DNA from: Gemmiger formicilis
Lineage (GTDB): Bacteria > Bacillota > Clostridia > Oscillospirales > Ruminococcaceae
Direction of reading: 5' to 3'
NCBI RefSeq assembly: GCF_018784445.1
Contig: NZ_WQOH01000004.1
Coordinates: 402,330 to 466,329, forward strand
DNA: 64,000 bases
The notes under the pieces were generated by a model that saw nothing but the letters and a program-made list of their open reading frames with translations, was not told the origin of the DNA and searched no databases. A program made the position numbers and the translations under genes. Positions 61,714 through 64,000 of the stretch are shown one piece after another; within the stretch, counting starts at the first letter, position 1, and every line of letters starts with the position of its first letter.

Positions 61714-62040
61714 CCGCATAAGTGCAAGGACTCGTAGTAGTTGAGGATACTAAAGTATCCCGCTGCTGCGAGTCTTTCGTTTGTAATGGAACACTTTAAA
61801 TCAGGACTACCGGCGATACGCCAGTATCCCAGTCTGGAGTTGCCCCACTGGTAAGCCTTGTCAGCCGGGATACCCAGCTTTCTCAAATTGGTCACTTTTG
61901 TTCCGGGCTTCTTCACAAGCTTGATCAAAAAGCTGAACGATGTGCTGAAACAGTGGCTGTGATCTGTGCATTGCAGTAAGGCGCGTGATACTGTTGACCG
62001 GGCAATCAAAAAGCATGAAATGAAGAACGCCGAGGGTTCC
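61710..62040 (-). pseudogene. Decayed group II intron reverse transcriptase/maturase (C-terminal part)
   Basis: Minus-strand frame ending NLRKLGIPADKAYQWGN, then RLGYWRIAGSP, CSITNERLAAAGYFSILNYYESLHLCG, the typical C-terminal maturase/endonuclease end of intron-encoded proteins. Upstream, the reading continues in another frame (HIVQLFDQACEEARNK), so an extra base near 61900-61902 has shifted the frame. The protein is missing its whole RT domain, cut at about 62030-62060 by a 32-bp palindrome. Inactive. Confidence 0.85.
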
Positions 62041-62102
62041 CATATGGGAACCCTCGGCGCAGACTGTAGAAAAACTCTTGTAGGGGCGAGCATTGCTCGC
62101 CC
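62028..62102. repeat. 32-bp perfect palindrome and REP-like palindrome at the intron break
   Basis: 62028-62059 is an uninterrupted palindrome with arms CGCCGAGGGTTCCCAT. GGGCGAGCATTGCTCGCCC follows at 62084-62102, flanked by TGTAGG. Nothing coding is seen from here to 62265. Confidence 0.7.
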
Positions 62103-62265
62103 GTGTCCGTTTGCCTTGTAAGGAAACTGCCCTGAAAAACGCGATGCTGCGCCAAGTTGGTGGGCAAACAATGTCACCCCTGCACACGAGCCATTATATT
62201 TTAACCCACCGATTATAGCACACCGTCCGCCGCAAAACAGGAAAGAATGGTGAACAACCTGTAAA

Positions 62266-62309
62266 AAATGCCTGCCCTGCGGGAGTACATCCACACAGGG
62301 CAGGCATTT
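62266..62309 (-). terminator. Terminator of the surface-protein gene
   Basis: AAATGCCTGCCCTG (62266-62279) pairs perfectly with CAGGGCAGGCATTT (62296-62309), and a T-run follows on the minus strand. Confidence 0.9.
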
Positions 62310-62332
62310 ATATCGGAAAGCGAATGGTAGGC

Positions 62333-64000
62333 TTAGTGGTGCTTTTTACGCAGCCAGCCCGCCGCGCCAAAGCCAACCGCGCCAACGGCCAGCAGGGCCA
62401 GCAGCCCTTCCATCGGGAACACGTCGCTCGTCTGGGGGATAGCAGCGTTCTTTACGGTCGCGGTCTTGGTGGCAGCCGCAGCCGGGGCAGAGGAGGGCGT
62501 GGGTGTAACGACCGGTGCAGGGGAGGGCGTGGGCGTAGCGACCGATGCAGAGGAGGGCGTGGGCGTAGCGACCGGTGCAGGGGAGGGCATGGGCGTAGAA
62601 ACAACGGTGGTCACGCGGTCCCACTTGGCGTACAGGGTGATATCGCTGGTAACAGCGCTGTCAAAGCTGAAGCGGTACTGGCAGCCCTTCTCGGTATACC
62701 AGCCGCCGAACACCCAGCCGTCCTCTTTGGGGGCAATCGGCTCGCTGGCCTTGTTGCCGCTTACAAAGGTCTGGCTGGAAATATTGGCACCGCCATGCCC
62801 GCACAGGTCAAAGCTGACCGTTACCAGCTTGTTCCACTGGGCGGTGAGGGTAATATCGTGGTTAACGGTCACAGTATCGCCCGCAGCGTACTGGTTGCCG
62901 CCTGCATCCTGCCAACCGGCAAAGACATACCCGGCACGGCTGGGGTCAGCAGCGACGGTAGCGGTGTTGCCATCTTGCGGGGGATAATAGGTGTCGTTGT
63001 AAGCACCCTCGGCCCCTGTGCCGCCGTTCAAGTCATAGCTAAGGCAGTAGCCAGCCTTTTCTTCCTGCTCGTCAATCTTTTCGTAGCAGTACTGGCATTG
63101 TTTAGTAATGGTACGGACGTAGGTGCTGGTAGTATCGGCTTTTAAGGTCCAACCAGTGGTGTTAATGATTTTAAAGTTGTTGTCTTTGTAACCCTCGGTG
63201 TACTGGTTGGCGTCGCCTTTACCGGTGCCGTTGTCGTAAGAACCAGTGGCAAAATTGTTGCCGTTGTGGTCAACAGTGCGAGCACCATTTTCCCACACAG
63301 TCTTTCCTTCGATTTTGACGACGGTGGAACCAGAATTATATCCCTTCCATGCACCGACAAAACCACCGAAGCTGAAGAGCCGAGAGCATGTGTAGAAATC
63401 AGCATCGAGACCGTTGACAGTATTGTTGCCAGTGATATTAACGTAAAATTTAAAGTCTTTACCCGCATTGGTCATCGGGAGATCGTTGATGTTCAAGGCT
63501 GTTTTGTTCGCATTAGTGGAATTGACAGTGCACGAATCAAAATTGACAGTGACATCATTCTTATCTACACTGTAATAAGTATATACATTAATGATTTTAC
63601 CAGTCGCATTGAAAGTGCAGTTTTTGAATGTATAACTTTTGCCGGTCAATGTCCATAAGGAATAATCTGTCGTATCGATACCAGATGCCACTGTGCCGGG
63701 AGCGTTAAAGGTAACGTTTTCAAACGTAGTTGTTTGGTAGCCCCAGTAGTCAGCACGACCGTTGAAAATACAATTCTTCAACGTAATATTGTTGATGTAC
63801 GTCAGGCCCTGCGTATTGTCAGTTTTGGTAGTATCATCCGGAAGATACACACTGCCGATGACAGTCATGTCCTCGAAGGTAATGCTATCGCTGTTCTTAA
63901 AGCTATAGTCGCACCAGCCATCACTACCGTATTGTGTTGCCGGAGCCTTAATTTGCCACGTCGTTTTATCGGTGCCAGCGCCCACGAAGGTCAGGCTTTT
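62333..64000 (-). CDS. Wall-anchored surface protein, C-terminal part (runs off the window)
   Basis: At least 555 codons, open to the window edge, so the N terminus is missing. Order: a beta-helix-like region of short repeats (SITFEDMTVIGS, NITLKNCIFNG, TFENVTFNA, SYTFKNCTFNATG); two InlB/Listeria-Bacteroides-type repeats (LSYDLNGGTGAEGAYN ... RAGYVFAGWQ, and VSFDLCGHGG ... GWVFGGWYTEKG); a Pro/Ala/Thr/Ser stalk built from a tandem DNA repeat (about 62485-62600); and a C-terminal IPQTSD sorting motif, membrane span and RKKHH tail. The same PQTSD signal as in the protein at 30723 implies the same sortase. Likely an adhesin; ligand unknown. Confidence 0.85.
   Translation of the reverse strand, partial: KSLTFVGAGTDKTTWQIKAPATQYGSDGWCDYSFKNSDSITFEDMTVIGSVYLPDDTTKTDNTQGLTYINNITLKNCIFNGRADYWGYQTTTFENVTFNAPGTVASGIDTTDYSLWTLTGKSYTFKNCTFNATGKIINVYTYYSVDKNDVTVNFDSCTVNSTNANKTALNINDLPMTNAGKDFKFYVNITGNNTVNGLDADFYTCSRLFSFGGFVGAWKGYNSGSTVVKIEGKTVWENGARTVDHNGNNFATGSYDNGTGKGDANQYTEGYKDNNFKIINTTGWTLKADTTSTYVRTITKQCQYCYEKIDEQEEKAGYCLSYDLNGGTGAEGAYNDTYYPPQDGNTATVAADPSRAGYVFAGWQDAGGNQYAAGDTVTVNHDITLTAQWNKLVTVSFDLCGHGGANISSQTFVSGNKASEPIAPKEDGWVFGGWYTEKGCQYRFSFDSAVTSDITLYAKWDRVTTVVSTPMPSPAPVATPTPSSASVATPTPSPAPVVTPTPSSAPAAAATKTATVKNAAIPQTSDVFPMEGLLALLAVGAVGFGAAGWLRKKHH

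Noticed and set aside
62485-62600. Short tandem repeat that could look like a CRISPR or VNTR locus
   Set aside because: It lies in frame inside the surface-protein gene and codes for the Pro/Ala/Thr/Ser stalk; there are no spacers.

Overview
The window looks like a chromosomal segment of a GC-rich Gram-positive anaerobe of the class Clostridia, most like the Faecalibacterium / Subdoligranulum / Gemmiger group. This is an inference from gene content: RNase Y, the oxygen-independent NrdD/NrdG ribonucleotide reductase, class III fructose-bisphosphatase, ATP-dependent PEP carboxykinase, a CIRCE element, SipW-type secretion and many short palindromic and MITE-like intergenic repeats. No rRNA, tRNA or CRISPR array was seen.

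Positions 1 to about 10.75 kb are one end of an integrative mobilizable element with visibly lower GC than the rest. A tight five-gene minus-strand operon encodes a DUF6076-like protein, an alpha/beta hydrolase, a sigma-like protein and a two-component system. Divergent from it are a CHC2 primase, a D5/P4-type helicase, a hairpin-rich oriT candidate, a MobV relaxase, a small HTH repressor with a palindrome-bracketed promoter, and a large serine recombinase that probably starts at CTG. The other end of the element lies left of the window. From 10.75 to 13.0 kb is an AT-richer defence remnant: one intact GmrSD-like DUF262/DUF1524 protein between gene fragments.

From 13.0 kb the sequence is GC-rich core genome: an HD protein, TcdA, an AraC/membrane-hydrolase divergent pair, a strong promoter followed by a rod-like structured RNA (possibly 6S RNA) ahead of RNase Y, a pseudopilin, a duplicated-domain lipoprotein, nrdD/nrdG sharing NrdR boxes, a MATE exporter and pckA. 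At 28.9-33.6 kb is a SipW secretion locus: three predicted substrates and a signal peptidase whose C-terminal extension resembles the beta-helix of one of those substrates. I consider this the most unusual system here.

From 33.6 to 49 kb are a C69 dipeptidase, Fbp, CIRCE-controlled Hsp20, a LacI repressor with a repeated GCGCAA operator motif, a MalEFG-type sugar importer without its own ATPase, a GH42 beta-galactosidase followed by a 174-bp MITE, asparaginase and a UvrD-family helicase. From 49 to 64 kb are a GH28 pectinase whose last residues are encoded by an intergenic repeat, a MarR-controlled heterodimeric ABC exporter, a second lone pseudopilin, a DUF436/PLP-protein pair, an AraC regulator, glycogen phosphorylase, a decayed group II intron end and the C-terminal part of a wall-anchored surface protein that runs off the window.
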